A stretch of DNA of 64,000 nucleotides, taken from contig NZ_JAMBOI010000003.1 of the NCBI RefSeq assembly GCF_023715535.1, positions 248,001-312,000 of the forward strand, given 5' to 3'. The notes beneath the pieces were generated by a model. The model saw only the letters and a list, made by a program, of their open reading frames with translations, was not told where the DNA came from and ran no database searches. This document shows positions 43,832 to 52,551 of this stretch, one piece after another; position 1 is the stretch's first letter; the number at the start of each line of letters is the position of its first letter. The DNA is from Sporosarcina luteola (GTDB taxonomy: Bacteria; Bacillota; Bacilli; Bacillales_A; Planococcaceae). The position numbers were made by a program, and so were the translations under genes.

Positions 43832-44206
43832 ATGTGGAAAGAATTTAAGGAATTTGCGTTCAAAGGAAACGTCCTAGACCTTGCAATTGCCGTCGTCATC
43901 GGGGCAGCATTCGGGAAAATCGTATCATCGCTCGTCGATAACATCATTATGCCGCTCCTCGTTGCGATCACCGGGAAGGTCGACGTATCCAAACTTGAAG
44001 TGGCAATCGGGGCGACTCCCATTAAATATGGACTATTTTTACAATCCATCATTGATTTCATCATCATCGCCTTCTCAATCTTCCTATTTGTACGTCTACT
44101 GATGAAGTTCAAAAAGAAAGAGGAACCGGCAAAGGATGAAGAGCCTGCACTCGACGCGAAAGAGGAATTATTGAAAGAAATCCGTGATCTATTGAAAGAA
44201 AAATAA
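43832..44206 (+). CDS. mscL: Large-conductance mechanosensitive channel
   Basis: The 124-residue product matches Msc[41 protein letters not shown] and the second span with the basic [11 protein letters not shown], followed by a charged C-terminal helix. It opens on hypo-osmotic shock. ATG 43832 follows AAAGGGGTGAG. Confidence 0.95.
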   Translation: MWKEFKEFAFKGNVLDLAIAVVIGAAFGKIVSSLVDNIIMPLLVAITGKVDVSKLEVAIGATPIKYGLFLQSIIDFIIIAFSIFLFVRLLMKFKKKEEPAKDEEPALDAKEELLKEIRDLLKEK

Positions 44207-44217
44207 TGACATAAAAA

Positions 44218-44252
44218 AAATGCCGGCATTTTTATAAGCCGGCATTTTTTAT
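44218..44252. terminator. Terminator shared by mscL and the DUF2207 gene
   Basis: ATGCCGGC and GCCGGCAT with a nine-base loop are followed by TTTTTT on the plus strand and AT-rich sequence with T runs on the minus strand. Confidence 0.85.
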
Positions 44253-44254
44253 GA

Positions 44255-46189
44255 TTACTCTGCCCCTGCACCACCGCCGCCGCCATCTCCTCCTCCGCCG
44301 CTATAGCCGCCGGAATCATAGGATCCGCCTCCCCAAGAAGAGCCGTTTTTGCTGACGGACATCGGACCCCAAGTGGAATAAGTGAAATGAAGCGGATCCA
44401 CTTGCAATGCGAATAAGGGTGCCAACGATGAGGTTTCTGGAAGTCCACGTCTAAGCCTCGGAAGCCTTTTCTTTGATGTATTCAATAAATAAGCACGTGC
44501 AATCCACCGGTCAGCTTCAGCGGAAGGGAGATAATCCGGTATCCCCCGCTTCATCTGTCGCCTGAATTTATTGATACTCATCTTAGTGTAAAGTGCTGTA
44601 AACGAGCTTGGAATCGCCTTCGGAATTAAGAAGAAGAAAAATGAACCGCAAATTACTGCTGAGAGGACAGCATCTGTTACTTCTGAAGAAACGATTTGTG
44701 CTCCAGCAGAAAACATTCCGATAAAGAATAGGATAGCGGGCCATTTCTTTGCGGGGTTTGTACTGTAAAAATAATACACGATGCCAGCAACAATCGCGGG
44801 GAAGGCAATCCCCCAGCCACCAGCGCCATCCGCGTAAAATCCATACATCGTCGTTATCGTAAGCAATAGGAAAATAACTACCTTCATCATTTTCGGCACC
44901 TTTGTCGAAAGGGCACCCGCCTCCTCCATTAGATTAAGCACATCCTCATGCCAGATTTCATGGTTTTCATGGAATTGCCGCTGTTTGCGCAGATAAGTCC
45001 GATTCTCCTTATCCCCACGTACTGAAGGTCCGGCTATATCGTGCAAATGGAATTTCCGATGTCCGACCCTTCCCTTGAATAGCCACGTCACCAAATATTG
45101 TTCATGGGGCAGTAACTTATGCTTGGATTTATTCAATTGTTCATTCGACTGAAGCAAGCGAAAGACAAGCGTCTTATCGGATGCGCCTTCCTTCCCTTGG
45201 AACCGTGCTGCTGATTCTGTCAATTCCGCTTTGATAATTCCTTTTTCGACGAGTGAAAATAGCCCAGCCAGAAAGTTTTTCCGATTGAACCGGCCATTTT
45301 GATCGACAAAAGCCAAATATGACGGATCGGTCTGTAATACAAGATCCGTGCTGCCGAACAAGGTGAACACCCGCTGCCTCAGTAGGTAAAGTAAAATGAT
45401 GAGTACGATGAAGAAAATGCTAAGGCCATCCGCTATGTTTTTCGCGGCTGGAATATTCGCCCATCTTGACTCCTTTTTATCAATGAGCTGCTGTTCCTTC
45501 CGGATTGCTTCCTCGAATGAAACCGGCTCTGCGATTTTTTGCTGTCCAGTCATAATTGTCGACGGGAACAGCACACGGGTCCCCGTCACTGTGTATGCGG
45601 CCGACTTGGGCGTATGAAACGTGATGCCGTCGCGATAAACCTTCCGCACCTGCCCTTCTCGGTCGTGCAGAAAACCATGGATTTGGTCCTTGCCGGCATC
45701 GCCCGGCATAGCGTAGGTGATGTCCACATTATTCAAGTCCATATCGTGATTGCTGCTCCCTTCGAAAAAGGTGATAGCCAAATCACTATATGTATCGTAT
45801 GAGGTCACCGCGTTCTGCATCTTGTAAACATACAGGACGGTGATCGTGTCATTCTCCGCCTGGACTTCAGTCGCGAACGTGCTGCCTTTTCGAGACACCG
45901 CCGCTTTCGTCAAGGCGGATTCATCGATTTCCCCTACAACGGGGTCTTTGCTCGCGATTTGATACGCCTCAAAATTATGAATCTGGCCGAGATGCTTCTC
46001 CGGAAACGACCGCGTCAATCGCGAAAACGATCCATCCAACGTATACGTGAACACCTCATTCACGAGCATATCGCCATTCGGCTGCACCCACCCTTTGATC
46101 TGCACCCGGTCGATCGTGAAGGACTTCGCATAGACATGGGTTGGTGAAAGGATGAATAGCATGATTATGAAAATAACTATCTTCCGCAT
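44255..46189 (-). CDS. DUF2207 membrane protein with Gly-rich tail
   Basis: The 644-residue protein has a signal peptide, an extracytoplasmic DUF2207 domain (about residues 25-230, beginning FTIDRVQIKGWVQPNGDMLV), one membrane span near 255-275, a soluble segment, two to four further spans near 435-515 and a C-terminal tail rich in Gly and Ser. DUF2207 proteins are surface proteins of unknown role. ATG 46189 is preceded by a GGGGG run at moderate distance. Confidence 0.82.
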   Translation of the reverse strand: MRKIVIFIIMLFILSPTHVYAKSFTIDRVQIKGWVQPNGDMLVNEVFTYTLDGSFSRLTRSFPEKHLGQIHNFEAYQIASKDPVVGEIDESALTKAAVSRKGSTFATEVQAENDTITVLYVYKMQNAVTSYDTYSDLAITFFEGSSNHDMDLNNVDITYAMPGDAGKDQIHGFLHDREGQVRKVYRDGITFHTPKSAAYTVTGTRVLFPSTIMTGQQKIAEPVSFEEAIRKEQQLIDKKESRWANIPAAKNIADGLSIFFIVLIILLYLLRQRVFTLFGSTDLVLQTDPSYLAFVDQNGRFNRKNFLAGLFSLVEKGIIKAELTESAARFQGKEGASDKTLVFRLLQSNEQLNKSKHKLLPHEQYLVTWLFKGRVGHRKFHLHDIAGPSVRGDKENRTYLRKQRQFHENHEIWHEDVLNLMEEAGALSTKVPKMMKVVIFLLLTITTMYGFYADGAGGWGIAFPAIVAGIVYYFYSTNPAKKWPAILFFIGMFSAGAQIVSSEVTDAVLSAVICGSFFFFLIPKAIPSSFTALYTKMSINKFRRQMKRGIPDYLPSAEADRWIARAYLLNTSKKRLPRLRRGLPETSSLAPLFALQVDPLHFTYSTWGPMSVSKNGSSWGGGSYDSGGYSGGGGDGGGGGAGAE

Positions 46190-46574
46190 CGGAACACCCC
46201 CTATTGCTTTATTAGAATACGGCGAATCGCTGGGAAGGGTTTCAAATTCGCTCTAAATTGGGTGTTTTGGCATGTTGGTGTAGCATGCTTCGTGGTTTTG
46301 CTCGAGTTCGCGCTAGTTATGCGTGAGTTTCACATAGTTTTGCTCACTTCGGACTTAGGTCTCCCCCGGTATGCTCCCAAATTTATAGCATCCTCCAAGT
46401 TCAACATACGCATTCAGTTTGTTAAAGGCATTTAACGCGAAGTCGACATTCTCATGTCCAACAAATTTTCCGCGAACTACGATATTCCAACAACCCTGTG
46501 TCGCCCGTTGCCACCTTTCCGAAGTGATGCTACAATGGAATGTAGGATTTACGATAAAAAGGAGTGAAGTTTTC
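46190..46574. other. Gap holding array H and a possible gene remnant
   Basis: Apart from the short repeat array near 46295, a minus-strand frame ending at 46355 has a protein-like end (VGHENVDFALNAFNKLNAYV) but no start or ribosome site. It may be debris of a lost gene. Nothing else is clear. Confidence 0.35.
46295..46352 (+). repeat. Short array H, 21-bp period, heads GTTTTGCTC and GTTATGCGT
   Basis: Three units at 21-bp spacing read GTTTTGCTCGAGTTC, GTTATGCGTGAGTTTC and GTTTTGCTCACTTC before variable bases. The head is close to that of array B. With only three units the case is weaker than for the other arrays. Confidence 0.55.
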
Positions 46575-46667
46575 ATGTGGTTCCTATACATCATGTACAC
46601 GCTGTTCGCTTTTATCATCCTGGGTACAACATTTGGTCTTGTAAGCACATTCAACAATCATAAGTGA
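46575..46667 (+). CDS. 30-residue single-span membrane peptide
   Basis: A frame starting MWFLYIMYTLFAFIILGTTF follows a very good AAAAGGAGTG site and ends inside the stem of a strong terminator. The product is one hydrophobic helix and a short polar tail. The close fit of ribosome site, frame and terminator makes a real micropeptide gene likely. No function can be given; it does not carry the MTxxE start of holin-like toxins. Confidence 0.6.
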   Translation: MWFLYIMYTLFAFIILGTTFGLVSTFNNHK

Positions 46668-46688
46668 TTGTTGAAGTGCTTTTTTTTT
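46644..46688 (+). terminator. Terminator of the 30-residue peptide gene
   Basis: AGCAC plus TTCAACAATCA pair with TGATTGTTGAA plus GTGCT around a four-base loop, followed by eight T residues. The stop codon is in the loop. Confidence 0.9.
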
Positions 46689-46721
46689 GGTAATCGCGGT
46701 ATGGCGTGTGTAAATTGAAAA

Positions 46722-46766
46722 GGTGTCCCGCGGCCTCGATTGGCTGTGGGACACCTTTTTTCTTAT
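46722..46766. terminator. Terminator at the end of the quorum-sensing unit
   Basis: GGTGTCCCGCGGCC and GGCTGTGGGACACC pair with one or two mismatches. TTTTTT follows on the plus strand and TTTTC on the minus strand, the side that ends the propeptide gene. Confidence 0.75.
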
Positions 46767-46921
46767 ACTTGTGGAGGTAAAATCGATGGTGGTGTTAGAT
46801 TGTCTTTTCCTTTTGTGTTTGTGTATACGCTGTCATCCGGTTCCAATGCCAATGCGCTTCCTGTTCCTGCAAATGCGGCAAGCAGTGCCGTCAACAAGAT
46901 AATGGATAATTTTCTTTTCAT
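46763..46921 (-). CDS. Exported propeptide, candidate signal for the NprR-like regulator
   Basis: A 52-residue product has a signal peptide (MKRKLSIILLTALLAAFAGT, cleavage near SALA) and a short mature part ending TPPSILPPQV. Its ATG overlaps the stop of the regulator gene (ATGATG around TGA), with GGGGAGAAGGA as ribosome site inside that gene. Small exported peptides in this place are the signals of NprR, PlcR and Rap regulators; the active part is usually a C-terminal or near-terminal five to nine residues. The exact signal is not known. Confidence 0.7.
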   Translation of the reverse strand: MKRKLSIILLTALLAAFAGTGSALALEPDDSVYTNTKGKDNLTPPSILPPQV

Positions 46922-48159
46922 CATTCCTTCTCCCCTTCTTCATAGTGATATAAACTGTACTTCGCGGCTTTTCCGTAGTCGCCAGTGGACCTGTAATAGG
47001 TTGCCAACCTCCAAGCGATACTTCTTGCTTCCCCTATATAACCATGTTTCTTCATAAAAGGAAATACTATTTGTTCACAATAGTTGAAAAGCTCTTCTTG
47101 GGAAAGTTTAGTATGTCGAAAGTAATTCAACTGTATCTTTAAATACGGGTCATTCTTCCTCTCCGATAGCACTTCCAATTCTTCCAGCAACGGATCTATC
47201 TCTTTATTTTTTTCAACGGCGGTTTGCAATAAATGAATGAGGACCGGCTGATAATAATCTGTACCGGGGGCCAACAACGCTTTTAATTCCTGCAACATTT
47301 CGTATGCAGATTCATGGAAGCCCCTGCGGTTTTGCAATACAGAATAATTATAGAGCGCCCCTTGATACAACTGATCCATCTCCATCATCTTCGCATTGCG
47401 GAGGATGATTTTAAACAAGTCGTCCGCCTGCAAAGTGAAGTCGCGGTTTGTATAATTGATGGCAAGCAGTAGTTGGGCGTGCAGCAAGCGGATGTAATTG
47501 CAGTCCTTCCGGAAGTGGTCGACAGCCATTTCTGCAAAGTAGGTCGATCTGCCGTATTGTGCTCGGTTGTGAAGCAAATATGCTTTTTGATAAAACAGCT
47601 CCCCTTCGAACATGAATGGAATCCGTTCGCGGTAATCTTCTATTTGTCCAAGGAGATTTTCCGCCTCTGTAAAGTTTTGCGAGAAAATTTCGTACATCAG
47701 GTGAATGACTTTGGATACGCCTTTTTCATAATCTGTGAAGGATGTCTCCATTCGTTTCAGGATGAAGACTTGTTGCGTGGCGCGAGGTATGTCCTGTTTG
47801 AATAAATAATAACGTAATTTGTAGAGCTCATACCGGTTCACCAAGTCCGTTGATTGCAAATAGTCTATTTGAGTAGAAAGCTCTTTGTATACCTCATCCA
47901 TCGATTTCAGGTCATAGTAGACCGAGTGCATGATGAAGGTTTCCAATTTCTCTTTCCAATATTCATATGTAATTACTTCCCGTTCCCAAACAACACCCAT
48001 CCGCTTGAACAATTCATTGATCGTTTCGCCGTTTGGAATGTATTTATTCGACTCGATCTTACTTAAATGGGAAATGGAACAGAGACCTTTGCTGAGCTCT
48101 GCTTGCGTCAAGTTGTTTTTCATTCGGTAGTATTTCAGGATGGATCCGATATTCATCAT
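46921..48159 (-). CDS. NprR-like RRNPP-family transcriptional regulator
   Basis: The 412-residue protein has an N-terminal XRE helix-turn-helix (ILKYYRMKNNLTQAELSKGL to IPNGETI, residues 6-45) and a long all-helical part with tetratricopeptide repeats, the layout and length of NprR. Such regulators bind a re-imported peptide and switch target genes at high cell density. A secreted protease gene lies just upstream on the same strand and a propeptide gene overlaps its 3' end, as in the nprR-nprX loci of the B. cereus group. Confidence 0.82.
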   Translation of the reverse strand: MMNIGSILKYYRMKNNLTQAELSKGLCSISHLSKIESNKYIPNGETINELFKRMGVVWEREVITYEYWKEKLETFIMHSVYYDLKSMDEVYKELSTQIDYLQSTDLVNRYELYKLRYYLFKQDIPRATQQVFILKRMETSFTDYEKGVSKVIHLMYEIFSQNFTEAENLLGQIEDYRERIPFMFEGELFYQKAYLLHNRAQYGRSTYFAEMAVDHFRKDCNYIRLLHAQLLLAINYTNRDFTLQADDLFKIILRNAKMMEMDQLYQGALYNYSVLQNRRGFHESAYEMLQELKALLAPGTDYYQPVLIHLLQTAVEKNKEIDPLLEELEVLSERKNDPYLKIQLNYFRHTKLSQEELFNYCEQIVFPFMKKHGYIGEARSIAWRLATYYRSTGDYGKAAKYSLYHYEEGEKE

Positions 48160-48219
48160 TAGCCCCCCTTGATTTCTTACTATTCAAACATATCATTTCA
48201 GTTCAATAAACACATGAGA

Positions 48220-48252
48220 AAACAGTCCCAGGGGAGTATGGGACTGTTTTCG
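48220..48252 (-). terminator. Terminator of the subtilase gene
   Basis: AAAACAGTCCCA and TGGGACTGTTTT form a 12-pair stem with an eight-base loop, followed on the minus strand by CTCATG; the A/T-rich arms themselves supply the T run. Confidence 0.7.
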
Positions 48253-48286
48253 GCCTAATGTATGGGATTTTCATTAGGAGGCAATG

Positions 48287-49576
48287 TTAACGTACTCGTG
48301 CGAATCCGAATCCGGATGCAATGTCGTCACCTCGTCCGGCATGATAACCGCCGAGGATGTCATATGATTTCGCACGATTTTGCAAGTTGGCGCGAAGTTG
48401 AACGTTTGTGAAGCTAGGATTTTCCGCCCAGACTTTTGCTGCCAAGCCTGCCACATGCGGTGTGGCCATGGATGTTCCGCTGATTGTTGCGTACCCGCCG
48501 TTGTACCAAGTTGAGAATATGGATGTGCCCGGTGCGGACAGTTCAACATCCCCCGTTTGGATGATATGATCGCCTGCTGTCCTTGAATATCCGCGAGAAG
48601 AGGAGTTGGCGACACGATATGTGCCGTTTTCCAACCGATTCTCGAGATTCGCGACTGCAATTGCTGACGGCAAGGCTGCCGGATAATCGATTGAACCAGG
48701 AGAAAAGCCATCGTTTCCTGCTGCCGCGACAATCAATGCCCCGCGGTCATACGCGTAATTGACGGCATTTGTGATCAACGAACTTTCTCCGTTCGAACCG
48801 AGGGACATGTTGATGACGACTTTCACCCGTTGTGCGTATGCCTCATCTGCCGCGTGTCGGATTGCATTCGCGATATCATCCGCATATCCGCTTCCGGAGT
48901 CGTTCAATACTTTATACGCCCAAAGCTTTGCATTCGGGGCCACTCCGTAAACGCCTCTACGGTCATCGCCACCCTCTCCTAAGGCGGTTCCCGCAACGTG
49001 GGTCCCGTGCCCGTTTCGGTCGGTGCACGTATTATTCACTAGCGACGCGCTTTGCGTAAAATCCTTACATTGTTCCGCGTTGTAGTATAGATCGTTATGG
49101 TTCACATTGACGCCTGTATCGAGCACGGCGACTCTTACGTTCGAGCCGCCCGTCGTAGTAGTTAAGTTATTATCGTTATAGATTGCCTTGATTCCCCAAG
49201 GAACGGATTGGCTAGCGGCCGCTGCATCCACCTCATTATTCAGCTTCAAAGAGGACGGGTCGATTTGGATGGAGAGGACATCCACTTTTTCAACAGTGAT
49301 ATGCGGCATGTTTTGCAGCAGCGAGAATTCTTTCGCTGTCACATCTGTCGTGTAAGAATGGCCGTCGAATTCATTGCGGAGCTCGTAGTTTTGTTGAAGC
49401 TCTTGCAACTCTTGGTCAGTCGTTGCCGTGATGAGCACTCGGAACGTTTCGCCCCTTTGCTTCATCTGATTCTCTTTGAAATCCCGGAAATCGTCCTCTG
49501 CGTAGACAGCTCCTGTTGTCATCAGCATACTTGCTGTAAGCGCCATTACCGCAAGCACCTTCAATGGTCTCTTCAT
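48287..49576 (-). CDS. Secreted subtilisin-family serine protease
   Basis: The 429-residue pre-pro-enzyme has a signal peptide (1-26), an I9-type inhibitor prodomain (about 43-105) and an S8 catalytic domain with Asp153 (AVLDTG), His190 (NGHGTHVAG) and Ser369 (SGTSMATPH). Two cysteines (170 and 184) could form a disulfide next to the active-site His. It is directly upstream of an NprR-like regulator and a propeptide on the same strand, so quorum control is likely. ATG 49576 follows AGAGGAG. Confidence 0.92.
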   Translation of the reverse strand: MKRPLKVLAVMALTASMLMTTGAVYAEDDFRDFKENQMKQRGETFRVLITATTDQELQELQQNYELRNEFDGHSYTTDVTAKEFSLLQNMPHITVEKVDVLSIQIDPSSLKLNNEVDAAAASQSVPWGIKAIYNDNNLTTTTGGSNVRVAVLDTGVNVNHNDLYYNAEQCKDFTQSASLVNNTCTDRNGHGTHVAGTALGEGGDDRRGVYGVAPNAKLWAYKVLNDSGSGYADDIANAIRHAADEAYAQRVKVVINMSLGSNGESSLITNAVNYAYDRGALIVAAAGNDGFSPGSIDYPAALPSAIAVANLENRLENGTYRVANSSSRGYSRTAGDHIIQTGDVELSAPGTSIFSTWYNGGYATISGTSMATPHVAGLAAKVWAENPSFTNVQLRANLQNRAKSYDILGGYHAGRGDDIASGFGFARVR

Positions 49577-49737
49577 TCATTCTCCTCTTTTCCTAATAGA
49601 TTCGGTTTTGCTATCCTTACTGTAGCAAACATTATGATTATAGGAAATTGGGAAAAATCCGCCTGGATTCGACAGAATACGCGACTCCTTTCTATATCCA
49701 TCTGCCCACCAAAAGGTATTTATTTAATTCAAAAGAA

Positions 49738-49772
49738 CTAAAAACACCAACCATTAACGTGGTTGGTGTTGG
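49738..49772 (-). terminator. Terminator of the YtrA-type ABC operon
   Basis: On the minus strand AACACCAACCA and TGGTTGGTGTT, with a six-base loop, are followed by TTTTAG. It lies 40 bases after the last permease gene. Confidence 0.8.
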
Positions 49773-49809
49773 GCAAATTATCAATTCTCTGTTCAATTAT
49801 ACCTACCAA

Positions 49810-50577
49810 TCAAGCTGTAACATCTCGTTTTATGAATGTCGAAAAGCTGATAAGAAGGAAGACCACGATATAAACGGCCAATACCGCAAGCGAGAATGGC
49901 ATCGTCAAGTCAGGCACTAACATCATGCCCGTTTCGAATTGGGTCAAATCCATATGTGTGAAGAACAAGTACTTTGCAATTTCGTATTGCGAAAGCAAGG
50001 CGCTGATCGTTGAGCCGGTGAAGTAAATGAACAGCGACAGACCGATTGCGAGTGAGCTGGAGCGGAAAACGCTTCCGATTGCAAATGCGAATGTCGAAGT
50101 GATGAATACGTTGCCGAATGAAAGAAGCAGCATATACAGACTCTTGCTCCAAACTGACCAGCTTGATAGGCTTTCGCCTGCGTCTGATTTAAATAAAAGC
50201 ATCGCCAAGAGGAGATAGACAACGTAACCGATCAGCATAAGGAACATGCCAAAGAGATTCACGGTCAGGAATTTGGATACAAGTATCTTCCATCGTTTTA
50301 CCGGCCGCGTCAGCAGCATCTTAATCGTACCCTGAGAAAACTCGGACGCGACAATGCCCGCTGCAACGATGACCGTCAGCAATAAGACAGTTCCGCCCAG
50401 TGAAGATGGATCCTGGATCATCCCTTCCCTTGTCATTTCGCCACCCATATTCTGCAAGCTAATCCATTTCATCAGACCCATCATTCCGGCTGTCAAGATG
50501 ACAAGAATACCGACCATGATCCATGTTCCTTTTTTATGCCACAATTTCATCCATTCATTTTGCATAAGCTTCAGCAA
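49810..50577 (-). CDS. ABC-2 type transporter permease
   Basis: The product of about 255 residues has six hydrophobic spans and the N-terminal MQNEWMKLWHKKGTWIMVG typical of ABC-2 permeases that work with BcrA-type ATPases. TTG 50577 is preferred, eight bases after GGAGG; GTG 50586 lies too close to that site. Its start is inside the 3' end of the ATPase gene. Last gene of the six-gene operon. Confidence 0.8.
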   Translation of the reverse strand: MLKLMQNEWMKLWHKKGTWIMVGILVILTAGMMGLMKWISLQNMGGEMTREGMIQDPSSLGGTVLLLTVIVAAGIVASEFSQGTIKMLLTRPVKRWKILVSKFLTVNLFGMFLMLIGYVVYLLLAMLLFKSDAGESLSSWSVWSKSLYMLLLSFGNVFITSTFAFAIGSVFRSSSLAIGLSLFIYFTGSTISALLSQYEIAKYLFFTHMDLTQFETGMMLVPDLTMPFSLAVLAVYIVVFLLISFSTFIKRDVTA

Positions 50578-51472
50578 TCTGGCCACCTCCAGTCATCTCT
50601 AAGAACTCATCTTCCAACGTTTTCCGATGCGGCTGAACCGCAAACACTTGCAGCCCTTCGGCAATGAACGACTCGACCAGGTCCGGGATTTGATGTTGCT
50701 CCGCATTGACGAGCAATCCATCTGTAAACGGCTCCACCGTGAACCCTCCATCCGTAAGCAGTTGCTTCGCCTTTTCCGCCGGCGTTGCTTCAATATAATA
50801 GAACGATTCCCGTGCCTCGGACATTTCACGGATATCAATCAGCTTGCCGTTTTGGATGATAGCAATCCGGTCGCACATGAGCTCAATTTCGGAGAGCATA
50901 TGGCTGGAAACGAAGACGGATACCCCTTCCGTTTCGGCAATCTTACGAAGGTACTGCCTGAATTCACGGATTCCCGCAGGATCGAGTCCATTCGTCGGTT
51001 CATCCAGAATCAAGAACTTCGGCCGGTGCAGGAGAGCCTGCGCGAGGCCTAAACGTTGACGCATTCCGAGCGAATAGGTCCCTACTTTTTCATGGATACG
51101 ATTTTGCATCCCGACTTGGCGGACGACATCATCGATCCGCTCTTTCGTCACACCTTTATGCATGCGGGCAAAATGCAGCAAATTCTTATAACCTGACATA
51201 AATTTATACATTTCAGGATTCTCAACAATAACGCCAACCTTTGAAAGTCCTTCCTCGAAGTTGTCCCGCAATGAAACCCCTTCGATGACGATATCGCCCT
51301 CCGTCTGCTTCATGAGCCCGACCATCATTCTGATCGTCGTCGTTTTCCCCGCACCATTCGGACCGAGGAAGCCCGTGATCTGCCCCGGATACAGCGACAG
51401 ATTCAAATTGTCGATGATTTTCTTGCTTCGAATCGTTTTGGATAAATTCTTCAATTCCACTACCGGCTTCAT
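50555..51472 (-). CDS. ABC transporter ATP-binding protein (BcrA-like)
   Basis: The 305-residue ATPase has Walker A GPNGAGKTT, the signature YSLGMRQRLGLAQAL, Walker B LILDEPTNGLDPAG and a C-terminal extension of the BcrA/YtrE type. Such transporters confer resistance to bacitracin-like or other wall-active compounds. It overlaps the preceding ATPase gene by four bases. Confidence 0.88.
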   Translation of the reverse strand: MKPVVELKNLSKTIRSKKIIDNLNLSLYPGQITGFLGPNGAGKTTTIRMMVGLMKQTEGDIVIEGVSLRDNFEEGLSKVGVIVENPEMYKFMSGYKNLLHFARMHKGVTKERIDDVVRQVGMQNRIHEKVGTYSLGMRQRLGLAQALLHRPKFLILDEPTNGLDPAGIREFRQYLRKIAETEGVSVFVSSHMLSEIELMCDRIAIIQNGKLIDIREMSEARESFYYIEATPAEKAKQLLTDGGFTVEPFTDGLLVNAEQHQIPDLVESFIAEGLQVFAVQPHRKTLEDEFLEMTGGGQIAEAYAK

Positions 51473-52188
51473 TTTCCCAACTCCCTTTCCACTTGACGTT
51501 CTTTGAACAAAGATACCATCCAGCTCGTTGCATCGATTCCGTAAAAGTCCCTTATTTCATCGACCGCCTCATGGGCGATCAACCGCCCGCCCCGCATGAC
51601 GATGATTTCATCCAGCAGCGGCTCCACTTCCCGAATTTCATGCGTCGACATGATGACCGACTGACGCTCCGGGTCCGTAAAGCGGATGAGCCCTTTCGCG
51701 ATATCATCTCTCACCATCGGATCGAGGCCTGAAAACGGCTCATCAAGCAAGTAGTAATCTGCTTCCCGTGCAAGTGTTACGGCGATTTTCACACGTCCAC
51801 GGTTCCCTTTGGACAAGCTTTTTATCCGCGAAGTAAGCGACACATTCAGAAATTGCACAATCTCCTTCGCTTTGACCATGTCGAAATCCTCGAATTGTGA
51901 TTCGTAGAAATCGATCAGCTGCTGCACGGTAAAGTACGTATAGAAATCATCGGTGTCGGACATATAGGCAACTCGTGAAGCAATACGCCGCGTAATTGGT
52001 TGCCCGTCAAACGTCGTACTTCCGCTATTCGGCGTCAACAAACCTGCCATCATTTTCAATAACGTCGACTTGCCGCTTCCATTTTCACCGACAAGCCCGA
52101 TCACTTTCCCTCTAGGAATCGACACAGTCACATCCTGCAATGCCCTCTTACTGCCATACTTCTTCACGATCTGTTTCAACTCAATCAT
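51469..52188 (-). CDS. ABC transporter ATP-binding protein (YtrB-like)
   Basis: The 239-residue ATPase has Walker A GENGSGKST, Walker B YLLDEPFSGLDP and a signature region reading SLSKGNRGRVKIA where LSGGQ is usual, as in YtrB-type ATPases beside GntR regulators. ATG 52188 overlaps the end of the GntR gene by eight bases. It probably pairs with the two membrane proteins at the head of the operon. Confidence 0.87.
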   Translation of the reverse strand: MIELKQIVKKYGSKRALQDVTVSIPRGKVIGLVGENGSGKSTLLKMMAGLLTPNSGSTTFDGQPITRRIASRVAYMSDTDDFYTYFTVQQLIDFYESQFEDFDMVKAKEIVQFLNVSLTSRIKSLSKGNRGRVKIAVTLAREADYYLLDEPFSGLDPMVRDDIAKGLIRFTDPERQSVIMSTHEIREVEPLLDEIIVMRGGRLIAHEAVDEIRDFYGIDATSWMVSLFKERQVERELGK

Positions 52189-52549
52189 TTTCGCCACCCC
52201 GTTCCTGCAGACACTTTACAATTTCGTCAGTCGTAAATCCGAATGCCGCCACACTTTGAAGGAATGTCGTCACGAGCTGCTCCTTCATTTCATTGCGAAG
52301 CGCCATAATTTTCTCTTGATTTTCCGTCACGAACGATCCCTGCCCCCTTCTTGTCTCCGTGATCTCCATCTGCTCCAATTCCTTGTAGACGCGCTGCATC
52401 GTGTTCGCATTCACGCCAACTTCAACTGCGTATTCACGGACGGAAGGCAACTTCTCCCCCGCCTTCAAAGTGCCACGCATAATATCCCCCAAAATCCGGT
52501 CGATGAGCTGCTGGTAAATCGGCTTATCCGGTAAAAAATCAATGCTCAT
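52181..52549 (-). CDS. GntR-family regulator of the YtrA subfamily
   Basis: The 122-residue protein is a GntR winged helix (PIYQQLIDRILGDIMRGTLK, LPSVREYAVEVGVNANTMQR) with only a short dimerisation tail, the YtrA subfamily layout. YtrA represses its own ABC operon and is relieved by wall antibiotics. Unusually, here it is the third gene and not the first. A candidate operator lies at the operon promoter. Confidence 0.9.
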   Translation of the reverse strand: MSIDFLPDKPIYQQLIDRILGDIMRGTLKAGEKLPSVREYAVEVGVNANTMQRVYKELEQMEITETRRGQGSFVTENQEKIMALRNEMKEQLVTTFLQSVAAFGFTTDEIVKCLQERGGEND

Positions 52550-52551
52550 CG

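Noticed and set aside
46355-46657. Minus-strand 100-codon frame
   Set aside because: Its end looks protein-like, but it has no ribosome site and overlaps a better-supported micropeptide gene and its leader. Mentioned only as possible debris.
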